NCBI RefSeq assembly: GCF_001549985.1
Contig: NZ_LROZ01000002.1
Location: 231,695 to 295,694, forward strand
DNA from: Myroides odoratus
GTDB taxonomy: Bacteria; Bacteroidota; Bacteroidia; Flavobacteriales; Flavobacteriaceae
Length of the DNA stretch: 64,000 bases
Direction: 5' to 3'
The translations under genes were made by a program, and so were the position numbers. Shown in pieces: positions 63,374-64,000 of the stretch. The notes under the pieces were generated by a model that did not search any database, was not told the DNA's origin, and saw nothing but the letters and a program-made list of their open reading frames with translations. Position 1 is the first letter of the stretch. Each line of letters begins with the position of its first letter.

Positions 63374-64000
63374 TTAATTAATCATATACCAAGCAGTTCC
63401 ATTACTTTGAATATGAACAGTCATACCATAATTTATAGAAGTAAAGCCTTCTGTTTTACTTGTTTTAATTTGCTGACTAAAGCTTACTACTCTATCTGAT
63501 TCATCTATTCTTCGAATTAAAATCATTCGTCCTTTGTTCTCAGGTGTGGCAGCAGGTAAGGTTATCGCCACATCTGCTACTTCAGCATCTATCATAATAG
63601 TCGTATCTTCATCTAATACAACATAATTTGTAGTGATTTCTACAAGCGTATTCGCTTTGATTACCGCTTGTTGTAGTAAACTCTTAACATTAGAATCAGT
63701 AACAATAGTTTCGAAATTATTAATCACATCCGCAGGAACATCTAATTCTACAGCTGTACTAGTCTCATTGGTGTAGGTATACTTCCCATTACCAGAAGCG
63801 TCTTTTACCAAAGTGGTAGTTGTTTCATTGTCCTTGATAAACGCTGACATATCAATCGAAACAGTATCTCCATTTTCATCTACATACGTAAAACCAGTAC
63901 CATCATAGGTCATATTTCCACCCGTATTGCTTACTACTTGCGTCAGTAACTCTTGCACTTCGGTATTATTGATAATCTCTTCGAAGTTGTTGATTACATC
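63374..64000 (-). CDS. Large repetitive secreted/adhesin-like protein (C-terminal part, cut by window edge)
   Basis: The frame is open from the stop at 63374 to base 64000, so only the last ~208 residues are visible. Repeats are recognisable: DVINNFEEIINNTEVQELLT at the edge and DVINNFETIVTDSNVKSLLQ about 85 residues later, each with YVDENGD- or TYTNETST-type beta segments between. The C-terminal module (NYVVLDEDTTIMIDAEVADV ... HIQSNGTAWYMIN) resembles the fibre-like ends of flavobacterial repeat proteins. The internal GTG at 63958 is not the start. Role: likely surface adhesin or filament. Confidence 0.7.
   Translation of the reverse strand, partial: DVINNFEEIINNTEVQELLTQVVSNTGGNMTYDGTGFTYVDENGDTVSIDMSAFIKDNETTTTLVKDASGNGKYTYTNETSTAVELDVPADVINNFETIVTDSNVKSLLQQAVIKANTLVEITTNYVVLDEDTTIMIDAEVADVAITLPAATPENKGRMILIRRIDESDRVVSFSQQIKTSKTEGFTSINYGMTVHIQSNGTAWYMIN

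Overview
The window is a 64 kb piece of an AT-rich chromosome, almost certainly from a member of the Flavobacteriaceae (Bacteroidota, Flavobacterium/Myroides-like). Evidence: C-terminal type IX secretion (T9SS) sorting domains on two secreted proteins, DUF4369 lipoproteins, LytTR two-component genes with 2TM domains, many -7 elements of the Bacteroidota type TAnnTTTG close upstream of genes, and no consistent Shine-Dalgarno sequences. No rRNA, tRNA, CRISPR array or intact insertion sequence was seen. Genes are mostly in short operons closed by strong hairpin terminators, many of them bidirectional between convergent genes.

Left part (1-25 kb), mostly housekeeping: the N-terminal part of uvrA (leaving the window), a zinc-free MDR oxidoreductase, an NCS2 purine permease, a four-gene minus-strand run (DUF4369 lipoprotein, DUF423, transglutaminase-like, NMT1-like binding protein), a succinate/acetate CoA-transferase, a TlpA-type thioredoxin lipoprotein, a LytTR histidine kinase/response regulator operon with an extra 2TM protein, a pRiA4b ORF-3-like protein with a nucleoid-associated protein, a T9SS-exported M4 metalloprotease, a FemAB/GNAT-like protein and a MocR regulator, dnaK, L-serine dehydratase and an RDD membrane protein.

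Accessory island (24.8-35.7 kb, minus strand): an operon of a T9SS-sorted repeat (propeller-like) protein, a 1081-residue SpvB/YD-repeat protein, a 1269-residue Rhs-core protein with a variable tip, and a small AT-rich lipoprotein. Past a terminator and a frameshifted XRE regulator lies a second, displaced Rhs tip that starts exactly inside the conserved core and overlaps (ATGA) another small lipoprotein. This looks like a split TcB/TcC-like Rhs cocoon with interchangeable tip plus partner cassettes, and is the most unusual system in the window.

Middle and right part (36-60 kb): an SH3 protein, panB, an RluA pseudouridine synthase, an intergenic region rich in 11-bp and 14-bp repeats, gcvT, a YebC/PmpR protein, a YpfJ-type metallopeptidase, a membrane protein, the ComM/YifB ATPase, a complete RND efflux operon (adaptor, pump, outer membrane factor), a TPR protein, DUF4265, and an argS-led operon with two SGNH hydrolases (one with a LysM module inside the SGNH domain) and an MBOAT O-acyltransferase, probably an envelope or exopolysaccharide acylation system.

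Right edge (60.5-64 kb): a minus-strand cluster of secreted proteins of tail-fibre/adhesin type, sharing a short C-terminal motif and ending with a repeat-rich protein cut by the window edge. Several intergenic regions carry short tandem repeats of 7, 11 and 14 bp that genes do not explain.
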